A program made the position numbers and the translations under genes. Below, one piece after another: positions 7,953 through 16,227 of a stretch of 64,000 nt of DNA (its first letter is position 1; each line of letters starts with the position of its first letter). The notes below the pieces were generated by a model. It did not search any database. It saw only the letters and a program-made list of their open reading frames with translations, and was not told the origin of the DNA. The stretch spans positions 1 through 64,000 of the forward strand of contig JBCCGR010000014.1 of NCBI GenBank assembly GCA_039029195.1, given 5' to 3'. This DNA comes from JBCCGR01 sp039029195 (GTDB lineage: Bacteria > Pseudomonadota > Alphaproteobacteria > Rhizobiales > Rhizobiaceae).

Positions 7953-10484
7953 ATGGCTGAAACGGCAGACATACTTGCACCAAACGAGACCGGCACGACC
8001 GTGTTGCCTCGAGCGTTTGCAAACTGGTTTGCCTCTCGCGGGTGGGAGCCCAGACCGCACCAGCTTGAACTTCTTGTCGAGGCCAGTGCGGGAAACTCGG
8101 CCCTTCTGATCGCACCAACCGGTGCGGGTAAGACACTTGCCGGTTTTCTTCCCAGCCTGACCGCTCTTGCGAACCGTCCAAAGCGCAAGCCGGGCGAAGC
8201 GTTTCGCGGCGTGCACACCCTCTATATTTCACCGCTCAAGGCACTGGCCGTTGACATCAAGCGCAATCTGGAGACCCCGGTTGAAGAGATGGCGCTTGAT
8301 CTCACGCTCGAGGCCCGCAGTGGCGATACCTCGCAACACCGGCGCCAGCGCCAGAAGCTCATTCCACCCGACATTCTTCTAACCACACCGGAGCAGCTTT
8401 CTTTGCTGCTTGCTTCCAAAGATGCTGCTCGGTTTTTTGGTGATCTTAAATTTGTCGTGCTCGATGAACTGCACTCGCTCGTGACGTCAAAACGCGGCCA
8501 CTTGCTGGCACTGGCGCTTGCTCGGCTTCGTTCCCTGTCAAAGGGTCTGGTGATCATCGGCCTTTCGGCGACCGTTGCGGAACCCGACGCGCTGCGCCGC
8601 TGGCTGGTACCGCAAACACCCGGTCACGAGACCTATGCCTCCGTGGTTACCCTTAACGGTGGGGCAAAGCCGCAGATTTCAATCCTGCAAACGAACGAAC
8701 GCCTGCCCTGGTCCGGCCATTCTGCCCGCTATGCGATGCCGGAAATCTACGAGGAGATCAAAGCCCACCGCACCACGCTCCTCTTCGTCAACACGCGTAG
8801 TCAGGCTGAACTCCTGTTTCGCGCCCTGTGGCAGATCAATGAGGATAATCTGCCAATTGCCCTTCACCATGGATCGCTGGATGTGGGCCAGCGACGGCGG
8901 GTGGAAGCCGCCATGGCGGACAACAGCCTGAAAGCAATTGTCGCAACCTCCACACTCGATCTTGGGATCGACTGGGGTGATGTGGATCTCGTTGTCCACG
9001 TGGGTGCACCCAAGGGTGCAAGCCGTCTGGCACAGCGCATCGGCCGCTCCAATCACCGGCTGAACGATCCTTCCAAAGCCATTCTGGTGCCCGCTAACCG
9101 GTTCGAGGTGATGGAATGTCAGGCAGCCCTCAACGCCAACTATCTGGGGGCGCAGGACACGCCGCCCCTGCGCGTTGGCACACTCGATGTATTGGCTCAA
9201 CACGTACTTGGTATGGCCTGCGCGGAACCATTTGATGAAGACGAACTGTTTGAGGAGGTCTGTTCTGCCGCACCCTATAGCGATCTCGATCGCCAGACGT
9301 TTGACAGGGCAGTCGAGTTTGTGGCCACTGGCGGTTATGCGCTCAAAACCTATGACCGGTATGCCCGCATCCGGAAGACGCCGGACGGGCTTTGGCGGGT
9401 CACCCACCCGAAAATCGCGCAGCAGTACCGGCTCAATTCCGGCACCATTGTCGAAGCGCCGGTCCTCGCCGTTCGACTGACCAAATGGCGGGGGCGTGGC
9501 ACCGCCATTCGAGGGGGCCGGGTGCTGGGCAAGGTCGAAGAGTATTTTCTGGAGCAGATGGTTCAGGGCGACACGTTTCTGTTTGCCGGGAAAGTGCTGC
9601 GGTTTGAAGGCATTGTGGAGAACGAGTGCATTGTGACCTCCGCTCCGGCGCAGGATGCAAAAATCCCGGCCTATATGGGGGGCAAGTTCCCCTTGTCGAC
9701 CTTTCTAGCCGATCAGGTGCGCGCCATGCTTGCTGATCCATCGCGGCGCAACAATTTGCCCAAACAGGTGGGTGAGTGGCTTGATATTCAAAGGCTAAAA
9801 TCTGTGTTGCCGCAACGTCACCAGATGCTGGTGGAGACCTTTCCGCGCCGGGATCGATATTATCTGGTGGCCTACCCGTTTGAGGGCCGGTTGGCGCATC
9901 AGACATTGGGCATGCTGCTCACCAAGCGGCTCGACCGGGCCAATGCGCGGCCACTGGGCTTTGTGGCCACCGATTATGCGCTTTGCATCTGGGGCCTCAG
10001 GGACATGAGCGCGATGCTGCGCAACCGCGAAATTGACCTCAATGATCTGCTCGATGAGGACATGCTGGGGGATGATCTCGATGCCTGGCTTGCCGATTCC
10101 TACCTGTTGAAGCGCACCTTCCGGCAGTGCGCGCAGATTTCCGGTCTCATTGAACGACGCCATCCCGGCAAGGAAAAGACCGGGCGACAGATGAGCGTTT
10201 CATCCGATCTGATCTATGATGTTCTGCGCGAACATGAGCCGGACCACATCCTCATGCAGGCAACCCGCGAGGACGCAGCGGCGGGCTTATTGGACATCGC
10301 GCGGCTGGGCGATCTCCTGAAACGCATCCGCACCAACATTCTTCATCAGCCGCTGGAGCGTATTTCACCCCTGGCAGTTCCCATCATGCTGGAAATCGGA
10401 CGAGAATCCGTACCGGGCAATGCCGCAGAAGGATTGCTCGCCGATGCGGCTGAAAATCTGATATCCGAAGCGATGAGCCCGTGA
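7953..10484 (+). CDS. Ligase-associated DNA repair DEXH helicase (Lhr-like)
   Basis: An 843-residue superfamily 2 helicase. Walker A is in APTGAGKT (about 54-61), the DEXH box is DELH (about 170-173), motif III is SAT, and the helicase C-terminal domain holds STLDLGIDWGDVDLVVHVGAPKG and RIGRSNHR. The C-terminal part matches Lhr-type winged-helix and DUF4 domains. The coupled downstream phosphoesterase identifies it as the helicase of the ligase-associated DNA damage response set (helicase, PdeM, ATP-dependent ligase, MBL-fold exonuclease). It overlaps that gene by 4 bases, so the two are co-translated. The ligase and exonuclease of the set are not in this window. ATG 7953 lies 85 bases from the divergent RNase T2 start. 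Confidence 0.93.
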   Translation: MAETADILAPNETGTTVLPRAFANWFASRGWEPRPHQLELLVEASAGNSALLIAPTGAGKTLAGFLPSLTALANRPKRKPGEAFRGVHTLYISPLKALAVDIKRNLETPVEEMALDLTLEARSGDTSQHRRQRQKLIPPDILLTTPEQLSLLLASKDAARFFGDLKFVVLDELHSLVTSKRGHLLALALARLRSLSKGLVIIGLSATVAEPDALRRWLVPQTPGHETYASVVTLNGGAKPQISILQTNERLPWSGHSARYAMPEIYEEIKAHRTTLLFVNTRSQAELLFRALWQINEDNLPIALHHGSLDVGQRRRVEAAMADNSLKAIVATSTLDLGIDWGDVDLVVHVGAPKGASRLAQRIGRSNHRLNDPSKAILVPANRFEVMECQAALNANYLGAQDTPPLRVGTLDVLAQHVLGMACAEPFDEDELFEEVCSAAPYSDLDRQTFDRAVEFVATGGYALKTYDRYARIRKTPDGLWRVTHPKIAQQYRLNSGTIVEAPVLAVRLTKWRGRGTAIRGGRVLGKVEEYFLEQMVQGDTFLFAGKVLRFEGIVENECIVTSAPAQDAKIPAYMGGKFPLSTFLADQVRAMLADPSRRNNLPKQVGEWLDIQRLKSVLPQRHQMLVETFPRRDRYYLVAYPFEGRLAHQTLGMLLTKRLDRANARPLGFVATDYALCIWGLRDMSAMLRNREIDLNDLLDEDMLGDDLDAWLADSYLLKRTFRQCAQISGLIERRHPGKEKTGRQMSVSSDLIYDVLREHEPDHILMQATREDAAAGLLDIARLGDLLKRIRTNILHQPLERISPLAVPIMLEIGRESVPGNAAEGLLADAAENLISEAMSP

Positions 10485-11230
10485 CTGATTCGCTTTCCTT
10501 GCCCGCCGATTCTCTGATGGCACTTGCCGCCGCCCAATCTTCTGCCAACCACCGAACCTGTACGATTGAACTGGCAGGTGAAGAGCTTGTTGCCGACCCA
10601 GAAGGGGTGTTGTGGTGGCCACAGGAAAAGCTGCTGGTTGTTTCCGATCTTCATCTGGAAAAAGGATCGTCCTTCGCCCGCAAGGGGCGCATGCTGCCAC
10701 CCTACGACACGGTAAAAACACTCAACCGGCTTGAGGCCGCCATTCAGGAATGGAACCCCAAACGAGTCGTCGCCTTGGGCGACAGTTTCCACGACCGTGA
10801 GGCATCGGCCCGACTTCCGCTGCCTGCCAAACAACAACTCGCGGGGATGATAGCTGATCGCGACTGGATCTGGATCCTCGGCAATCACGATCCAGAACCA
10901 CCGAGGGACCTTGGCGGCATCTCTACGGCTGAACTGGCGATTGGCTGCATCACCTTTCGACATGAGCCGCGCGTTTATGCGGCTGGGGGCGAGATTGCAG
11001 GGCATCTGCATCCCAAGGCACGGCTGGTGAAACAGGGACGCGCGGTCCGTCGTCCGTGCTTCGCGGTGAATGATCAAAGGATCATTATGCCGAGTTTCGG
11101 AGCCTATACCGGTGGGCTCAATGTGCTGGACCGCGCCTTTTGCGGACTTTTCACGAAGCGCGACTTCCATGTCCTGATGATGGGTGATCGTCAAATTTAC
11201 CGGATCGGCGCGGACCTGTTACGGGCCTGA
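10481..11230 (+). CDS. pdeM: Ligase-associated endonuclease/phosphoesterase PdeM
   Basis: A 249-residue calcineurin-like metallophosphoesterase. Metal-binding motifs appear in order: SDLHLEKGSSFA (about residues 50-60), LGDSFHD (about 102-108), LGNHD (about 132-136), RHEPR and then AGHLHPKA near residue 175. Family knowledge: members next to Lhr-like helicases belong to the ligase-associated DNA damage response group and act on DNA with divalent metal. The start is GTG 10481 inside the helicase stop region (GTGA overlap). The first about 25 residues (Ala/Ser rich) are probably flexible. A 192-base gap separates it from the next operon. Confidence 0.92.
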   Translation: MTDSLSLPADSLMALAAAQSSANHRTCTIELAGEELVADPEGVLWWPQEKLLVVSDLHLEKGSSFARKGRMLPPYDTVKTLNRLEAAIQEWNPKRVVALGDSFHDREASARLPLPAKQQLAGMIADRDWIWILGNHDPEPPRDLGGISTAELAIGCITFRHEPRVYAAGGEIAGHLHPKARLVKQGRAVRRPCFAVNDQRIIMPSFGAYTGGLNVLDRAFCGLFTKRDFHVLMMGDRQIYRIGADLLRA

Positions 11231-11422
11231 TCAGGCAATATTGAGACTCGTGGTATCAGTGTCGGCTCACCAATTTAGAATTAGAATTGTACCAAACTGC
11301 CCTTGAAGTTACAGGCGTTTAGCACTTAAAGTTCCGGATTACTCGGCGAAGGGTCTGCTAGCGGCCCGTGTTTGGCCCTGCCTGTAAGGCCGAATCTGCC
11401 AAAAAGCGCGTAGGAGGGAGCA

Positions 11423-12349
11423 ATGGCTGGAGGCTTTATAAGTCGCCTGCTGGGGATTTTTACCGGCAACAAGTCGATGGATGAAAAGGTCGAAGAGGCG
11501 AAGGCCGAAGCGGCTGAAATAATTGAGGACGCCAAGGAAACTGTCAGCGAACTTGCTGAAACCGCCAAAGAAAAGGCGAGTGAAGTGGTTTCCGAGGTGA
11601 TGGAGGAGGCCTCAAGCCTCGCGGACGACGCGAAGGATGTGGTTTCCGATCTGACTGAGAAGGCAGAAACTCTCAAAGACGACATCTCTGACAAGGCGAG
11701 CGCAGTGGCTGATGCTGCGGGCGGGAATGTTTCGCAGATGGTGGCTCATGCTGCCGGTGCAGTGAGTGCCGCTGGGGCTGCTATCACCGCCCGATCCCTC
11801 GATGATGATGAAGACGATACAGACAATGAATTGGATACGGATGAATCCGAAGAAGGAGGACCTATGAGTAAAGTATCAATCACTGTGAATGGGCAGGAAA
11901 CGAGCGGGAATGTTCAGGACCGCACGTTGCTTGTTTCCTATTTGCGGGATGGGTTGGGCATGACCGGAACCCATGTGGGTTGCGACACTTCCCAGTGTGG
12001 CGCCTGTGTGGTGTTGGTCGATGGCAAGGCGGTGAAATCCTGCACCATGCTTGCAGCCCAAGCCGATGGTTCGGAAGTGACGACCATTGAAGGCCTCGCC
12101 AAGGACGGCGAATTACATCCTGTTCAGGCGGCATTCCGCGAAAATCATGGTCTGCAGTGCGGCTTCTGCACTCCCGGTATGATCATGAGCGCCGTCGACA
12201 TGATCAACCGCAATGGTGGTCCGCTGGACGAAGCGACCATTCGCGCGGAGCTGGAGGGCAACATCTGCCGCTGCACCGGTTACCACAATATTGTGAAATC
12301 GATTGCTGCTGCGAGCGAAGCCATGTCTTCGAAGGAAGCGGCTGAGTGA
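11423..12349 (+). CDS. coxS: CoxS-type 2Fe-2S small subunit with a 147-residue acidic helical N-terminal extension
   Basis: A 308-residue reading frame in two parts. Residues 148-308 are a complete small subunit of a xanthine dehydrogenase/CO dehydrogenase-type molybdenum hydroxylase: a plant-type cluster motif (GCDTSQCGAC then C) and a second cluster domain (CGFCTPGM and CRCTGY). Residues 1-147 are unlike any CoxS: an amphipathic start (GGFISRLLGIF), then a long Glu/Lys/Ala heptad- or 11-mer-like helix resembling LEA or apolipoprotein-like proteins, then a run rich in Asp and Glu. The upstream ATG 11423 has AGGAGG 5 bases away. The internal ATG 11864 has AAGGAGG 4 bases away, exactly where ordinary CoxS proteins begin. 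Both a fusion and a separate 161-residue CoxS may therefore be made. It supplies electron transfer to CoxL and CoxM, encoded next. Confidence 0.85.
   Translation: MAGGFISRLLGIFTGNKSMDEKVEEAKAEAAEIIEDAKETVSELAETAKEKASEVVSEVMEEASSLADDAKDVVSDLTEKAETLKDDISDKASAVADAAGGNVSQMVAHAAGAVSAAGAAITARSLDDDEDDTDNELDTDESEEGGPMSKVSITVNGQETSGNVQDRTLLVSYLRDGLGMTGTHVGCDTSQCGACVVLVDGKAVKSCTMLAAQADGSEVTTIEGLAKDGELHPVQAAFRENHGLQCGFCTPGMIMSAVDMINRNGGPLDEATIRAELEGNICRCTGYHNIVKSIAAASEAMSSKEAAE
11853..11866 (+). promoter_or_regulatory. Internal ribosome-binding site and start of conventional CoxS
   Basis: AAGGAGG at 11853-11859, 4 bases before an in-frame ATG at 11864, inside a longer open reading frame. This is one of the strongest Shine-Dalgarno sequences in the window, and it points to independent initiation of a 161-residue CoxS from the same message. 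Confidence 0.7.
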
Positions 12350-12422
12350 ACCAATTGGCAAACACCATTCGCGGGCATGGCACGACCATGCTGGTTGTTG
12401 CTTATAAACTATTGAAGTCGCG

Positions 12423-12444
12423 TTGATCGAACCGTTTCGATCAA
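12423..12444 (+). other. Hairpin between coxS and coxL
   Basis: TTGATCGAA and TTCGATCAA form a perfect 9-bp stem on a 4-base loop (CCGT), ending 4 bases before the GGGAGGAG ribosome site of coxL. There is no T-run, so not a terminator. It could set the small-to-large subunit ratio by mRNA processing or protection, or it could be an operator. Confidence 0.5.
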
Positions 12445-12462
12445 ACGTGGGAGGAGTAAACG

Positions 12463-14805
12463 ATGGGAATTGAAGGTATTGGCGCCCGGGTTCTTCGCAA
12501 GGAAGACAAGCGCTTTATCACCGGCCAGGGCCGGTATACGGACGACCACAATGCTAAGGGCCAGCATTATGCGGCCTTCGTGCGGTCGCCCCACGCACAC
12601 GCCAAGGTCAACGGCATCAACAAGTCGGCGGCTGAAGGCATGCCGGGCGTGGTTGCCGTTTTGGACGGCAAACAGCTGACTGGCGATGGCATTGGCAATA
12701 TCATTTGTGGCTGGATGATTCATTCAAAGGATGGTTCGCCCATGAATATGGGTGCCTGGTCGGCGCTCGCCACTGACACTGTTCGCTATGTGGGCGACGC
12801 GGTTGCTGTTGTTATCGCAAAGAGCCAGGCAAAGGCGAAAGCCGCTGCCGAGGCGGTTGAGGTTGACTACGAAGAGCTGCCTGTTGTTACCGACGCGGTG
12901 GCTGCCCTGGCAGACGGCGCACCACAAATTCACCCGGAAGCCGCGAACAACCTGATCTACGATTGGGAAATTGGCGATGAGGCTGCAACCGATGCCGCTC
13001 TTGCCGGCGCTGCCCGGGTTGTGGAGATGGACATCACCAATAACCGGCTGGTCCCGAACCCCATGGAGCCGCGCGCGGCACTTGCGCAGTATGATGTGGC
13101 GGAAGACCACTACACGCTGCACACGACCAGCCAGAACCCGCATGTGGCCCGGCTTGTTCTCTCCGCCTTCTATCAGGTGGCTCCTGAGCACAAGCTGCGC
13201 GTGATCGCGCCGGATGTGGGCGGCGGCTTTGGCTCCAAGATCTACATCTATCCTGAAGAGATTGTCTGCCTTTGGGCGGCCAAACGGGCCGGTGTACCTG
13301 CTGTTAAATGGACCTGCGACCGGACCGAGGCGTTCCTGACGGATGCCCATGGTCGTGACCATGTGACAACGGCGAAGATGGGATTTGACGCTGACAACAA
13401 GATCGTTGGCTTCAAGGTGGACACTGTCGCCAATCTTGGCGGCTACATGTCGCTGTTCTCGTCTTCGGTGCCAACCTATCTCTACGCAACGCTGCTTTCG
13501 GGCCAGTACAACATCGCCAACATCCACTGCAACGTGAAGGCGGTTTACACAAACACTGTGCCCGTTGACGCCTATCGCGGCGCCGGACGCCCGGAGGCCA
13601 CCTATGTGGTCGAGCGCATGATGGAGACGGCAGCCCGTGAACTAGGCGTGTCTCCAGCAGATTTGCGGCGGGCGAATTTCGTCACCGAATTCCCACACCA
13701 GACGCCGGTCATCATGGCCTATGATGCGGGCGATTATGCAGCATCACTTGATGCTGCGATGGCGGAAGCGGACGCTGCTGGCTTTGAAGCCCGTAAGGCG
13801 GAATCTGAAAGCCGCGGCAAGAAGCGCGGCATGGGATTGTCCTGCTACATTGAAGCCTGTGGCATCGCACCATCTCAGGCGGTCGGTTCACTCGGGGCCG
13901 GCGTTGGTCTTTGGGAATCGGCTGAGGTTCGGGTCAATCCGGTTGGCTCCATCGAAGTTCTGACCGGTTCTCACAGCCATGGCCAGGGCCACGAAACAAC
14001 CTTCGCGCAGCTCATCTCGGATCGTTTTGGTCTGCCAACCGATAATGTGCAGATCGTTCATGGCGACACGGACAAGGTCCAGTTCGGCATGGGCACGTAC
14101 GGCTCGCGTTCCGGCGCGGTCGGCATGTCGGCCATCGTTAAGGCGCTCGACAAAGTTGAGGCCAAGGCCAAGAAGATCGCGGCCCATCTGCTCGAAGCCG
14201 CTGAAGGCGATATCGAGATCAAGGACGGCGAAGTGATGGTTGCCGGTACCGACAAGAAGCTGCTGTGGCACGAAATCTGCCTCGCTGCCTACACGGCGCA
14301 CAATTTGCCGGAAGGCATGGAGCCGGGCCTGAAAGAGGGCGCGTTCTACGATCCGACCAACTTCACCTTCCCGGCTGGCTGCTACATCTGTGAGGTGGAG
14401 GTCGATCCGGATACCGGTGTGGTCGACATCATCCAGTTTGTTGCTGCAGACGACTTTGGCAACATCATCAATCCGATGATTGTTGAGGGTCAAGTGCATG
14501 GCGGACTGGCACAGGGCATCGGTCAAGCGATGCTTGAAAACGCCGTCTATGATGACAATGGCCAGCTCCTGTCGGCGTCCTACATGGATTACACCATGCC
14601 ACGCGCTGATGATCTGCCATCGTTCAAGGTATCCAACACCGTAACGGCCTGTCCGGGCAATCCCCTAGGTGTGAAAGGCTGCGGCGAGGCCGGAGCGATT
14701 GGATCGCCACCTGCTCTGATCAACGCTGTTACCGATGCAATCGGAAACAATGATCTGGCCATGCCGGCGTCGCCGAGCAAAGTCTGGGCCGCCATGAACG
14801 GCTGA
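12463..14805 (+). CDS. coxL: Form II CoxL-type molybdopterin-binding large subunit
   Basis: A 780-residue molybdenum-cofactor subunit of the xanthine oxidase family, cytoplasmic, catalysing hydroxylation or oxidation of an unknown substrate. It has the N-terminal aldehyde oxidase a/b-hammerhead domain (about 15-130) and molybdopterin-binding domains with GGGFGSK (about 253-259) and GQGHETT. The active-site loop is AYRGAGR (370-376). Form I CO dehydrogenases carry AYxCSFR here, with the cysteine that ligates copper; this protein has the form II loop, so CO oxidation is possible but unproven. The catalytic Glu region near the C-terminus (KGCGEAGAIGSP) is intact. ATG 12463 has GGGAGGAG upstream. 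The S-L-M gene order is also typical of form II clusters. Confidence 0.93.
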   Translation: MGIEGIGARVLRKEDKRFITGQGRYTDDHNAKGQHYAAFVRSPHAHAKVNGINKSAAEGMPGVVAVLDGKQLTGDGIGNIICGWMIHSKDGSPMNMGAWSALATDTVRYVGDAVAVVIAKSQAKAKAAAEAVEVDYEELPVVTDAVAALADGAPQIHPEAANNLIYDWEIGDEAATDAALAGAARVVEMDITNNRLVPNPMEPRAALAQYDVAEDHYTLHTTSQNPHVARLVLSAFYQVAPEHKLRVIAPDVGGGFGSKIYIYPEEIVCLWAAKRAGVPAVKWTCDRTEAFLTDAHGRDHVTTAKMGFDADNKIVGFKVDTVANLGGYMSLFSSSVPTYLYATLLSGQYNIANIHCNVKAVYTNTVPVDAYRGAGRPEATYVVERMMETAARELGVSPADLRRANFVTEFPHQTPVIMAYDAGDYAASLDAAMAEADAAGFEARKAESESRGKKRGMGLSCYIEACGIAPSQAVGSLGAGVGLWESAEVRVNPVGSIEVLTGSHSHGQGHETTFAQLISDRFGLPTDNVQIVHGDTDKVQFGMGTYGSRSGAVGMSAIVKALDKVEAKAKKIAAHLLEAAEGDIEIKDGEVMVAGTDKKLLWHEICLAAYTAHNLPEGMEPGLKEGAFYDPTNFTFPAGCYICEVEVDPDTGVVDIIQFVAADDFGNIINPMIVEGQVHGGLAQGIGQAMLENAVYDDNGQLLSASYMDYTMPRADDLPSFKVSNTVTACPGNPLGVKGCGEAGAIGSPPALINAVTDAIGNNDLAMPASPSKVWAAMNG

Positions 14806-14934
14806 TCAAACCAGCAAGGAAGGGCTTCGGTGCAAATTTCAACGTCGCCGAACGCCCAACGATTTTGAACCAAATGGATCGCCTAAACCAAGTATCAGAA
14901 GACGGGCAATCCGAAGCACTGGAGACAAAAATCC

Positions 14935-15735
14935 ATGTATGAAACCAAATATCACCGTGCTGGTTCGGTAGCGGAAGCGGCTTCGATGGCCGCAGGCGCC
15001 GATGAAGGCAAATATCTTTCGGGCGGTCAGACACTGATCCCGACCATGAAGCAGCGGCTTGCGGCACCAAGCGATCTCATTGATCTGTCAAAAATTGCCG
15101 ACATGTCCGGCGTGTCCGTGTCAGGATCAACCGTCAAGATTGGTGCTGCGACCACCCACGCCGAGGTGGCTGGCAATGCCGAATTGGCATCAGCTTGCGG
15201 TGCCGTTGCTGATCTTGCTTCCCACATTGGCGACCCTGCTGTTCGCCACAAGGGCACAATTGGCGGCTCGATTGCCAACAACGACCCGGCTGCAGATTAT
15301 CCTGCAGCAATGGTGGCTTTGGGTGCAACGATCCACACCAACAATCGCCAGATCTCTGCCGATGATTTCTTCACAGGCATGTTTGAAACGGCGCTGGAAG
15401 ACGATGAAATCGTTACCGCGGTGGAATTTGAAGCACCGGGCAAGGCGGCTTACTCGAAATTCCCGAACCCTGCATCCCGCTATGCAATGGCAGGCGTGTT
15501 CGTAGCCCAGGCTGGCGATGGTTCGGTTCGTGTGGGTGTGACCGGTGCTGGCAGTGATGGTGTTTTCCGTCACGGCGGGATGGAAGAAGCGCTTTCGGGT
15601 AACTTCTCGGCGGATGCCGTAGACGGCACTTCCGTCTCGGAAGGCGACATGCTTTCCGACATTCATGGCGATGCAGCCTACCGCGCCAACCTTGTGAAAG
15701 TCATGGCAAAGCGTGCTGTTGCCGCCGCCGGATAA
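14935..15735 (+). CDS. coxM: CoxM-type FAD-binding medium subunit
   Basis: A 266-residue FAD-binding subunit of the molybdenum hydroxylase. The two FAD-binding loops of the family are present: SGGQTLIPTMK (about 30-40) and TIGGSIANNDPAADYP (about 107-122). The C-terminal CO dehydrogenase flavoprotein domain follows (about 170-265). It passes electrons from the 2Fe-2S clusters of CoxS to an acceptor. It is the last gene of the S-L-M operon, 129 bases after coxL, and ends just before an intrinsic terminator at 15764. No maturation genes (coxD, coxE, coxF, coxG, xdhC-like) are adjacent. Confidence 0.93.
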   Translation: MYETKYHRAGSVAEAASMAAGADEGKYLSGGQTLIPTMKQRLAAPSDLIDLSKIADMSGVSVSGSTVKIGAATTHAEVAGNAELASACGAVADLASHIGDPAVRHKGTIGGSIANNDPAADYPAAMVALGATIHTNNRQISADDFFTGMFETALEDDEIVTAVEFEAPGKAAYSKFPNPASRYAMAGVFVAQAGDGSVRVGVTGAGSDGVFRHGGMEEALSGNFSADAVDGTSVSEGDMLSDIHGDAAYRANLVKVMAKRAVAAAG

Positions 15736-15763
15736 CACCGTCTGAACAGAAACGAGTGAAGGA

Positions 15764-15789
15764 GGGCGGGCATTCCCCGCCCTTTTTTT
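15764..15789 (+). terminator. Rho-independent terminator of the coxSLM operon
   Basis: GGGCGGG (15764-15770) and CCCGCCC (15776-15782) form a GC stem with a 5-base loop, followed by seven T residues. It lies 29 bases after the coxM stop. The opposite-strand RidA gene ends 22 bases further on. Confidence 0.9.
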
Positions 15790-15810
15790 GTTCATCAATC
15801 AAAAGAAGAA

Positions 15811-16212
15811 TCAGTTGCTTGGCAGAACCGCCGTTGCCTCAATCTCAATGAGCGCTTCGTCCTCAATGAGCTCCGACACCACAACAACGGACATTGCCGG
15901 GTAGTGCCGTCCCATCACGGTGCGATACGCCGCGCCGACACCGGCCTGGTCGGCCATATAGGCTTTCTTGTCTGTGATGAACCAGGTCATGCGGGCAATA
16001 TCGCTGGTGGAGCCGCCAGCGGCCTCCACGATTGCCTTGATGTTCTTGAGAACCTGCTCGAACTGACCCAGAAAGTCATGGCACTCGAACTTTTGCTGTT
16101 CATTCCAGCCGATCTGGCCACCCAGAAACAGGTGTCCGTCCTTTGAGACCATGCCGTTGGCATAACCCTTGGCCGGCAACCATCCGTCCGGCTGAACCGA
16201 ATTCAGGCCCAT
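15811..16212 (-). CDS. RidA-family protein (enamine/imine deaminase-like)
   Basis: A 133-residue member of the RidA/YjgF/Rid superfamily, small cytoplasmic trimers that hydrolyse reactive enamine/imine intermediates. The N-terminal part has the GQIGWNEQ stretch and the middle EQVLKNIKAIVEAAGG, followed by MTWFITDKKAY. The C-terminal part is HYPAMSVVVVSELIEDEALIEIEATAVL, with the terminal Glu common in the family. The carboxylate-binding Arg of archetypal RidA is not obvious at the usual place, so substrate use may differ from RidA itself. A strong GGAGGAG lies before the ATG at 16212. It is the last gene of the anthranilate operon, 15 bases after the CoA ligase. Removing an amino or imino group from a 2-amino-cyclohexene intermediate would be a sensible role there (inference). 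Confidence 0.85.
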   Translation of the reverse strand: MGLNSVQPDGWLPAKGYANGMVSKDGHLFLGGQIGWNEQQKFECHDFLGQFEQVLKNIKAIVEAAGGSTSDIARMTWFITDKKAYMADQAGVGAAYRTVMGRHYPAMSVVVVSELIEDEALIEIEATAVLPSN

Positions 16213-16227
16213 ATCCTCTCCTCCGGT

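Noticed and set aside
12463..14805. True (form I) carbon monoxide dehydrogenase
   Set aside because: The active loop is AYRGAGR; the cysteine-containing AYxCSFR loop of form I is absent and gene order is S-L-M rather than M-S-L.
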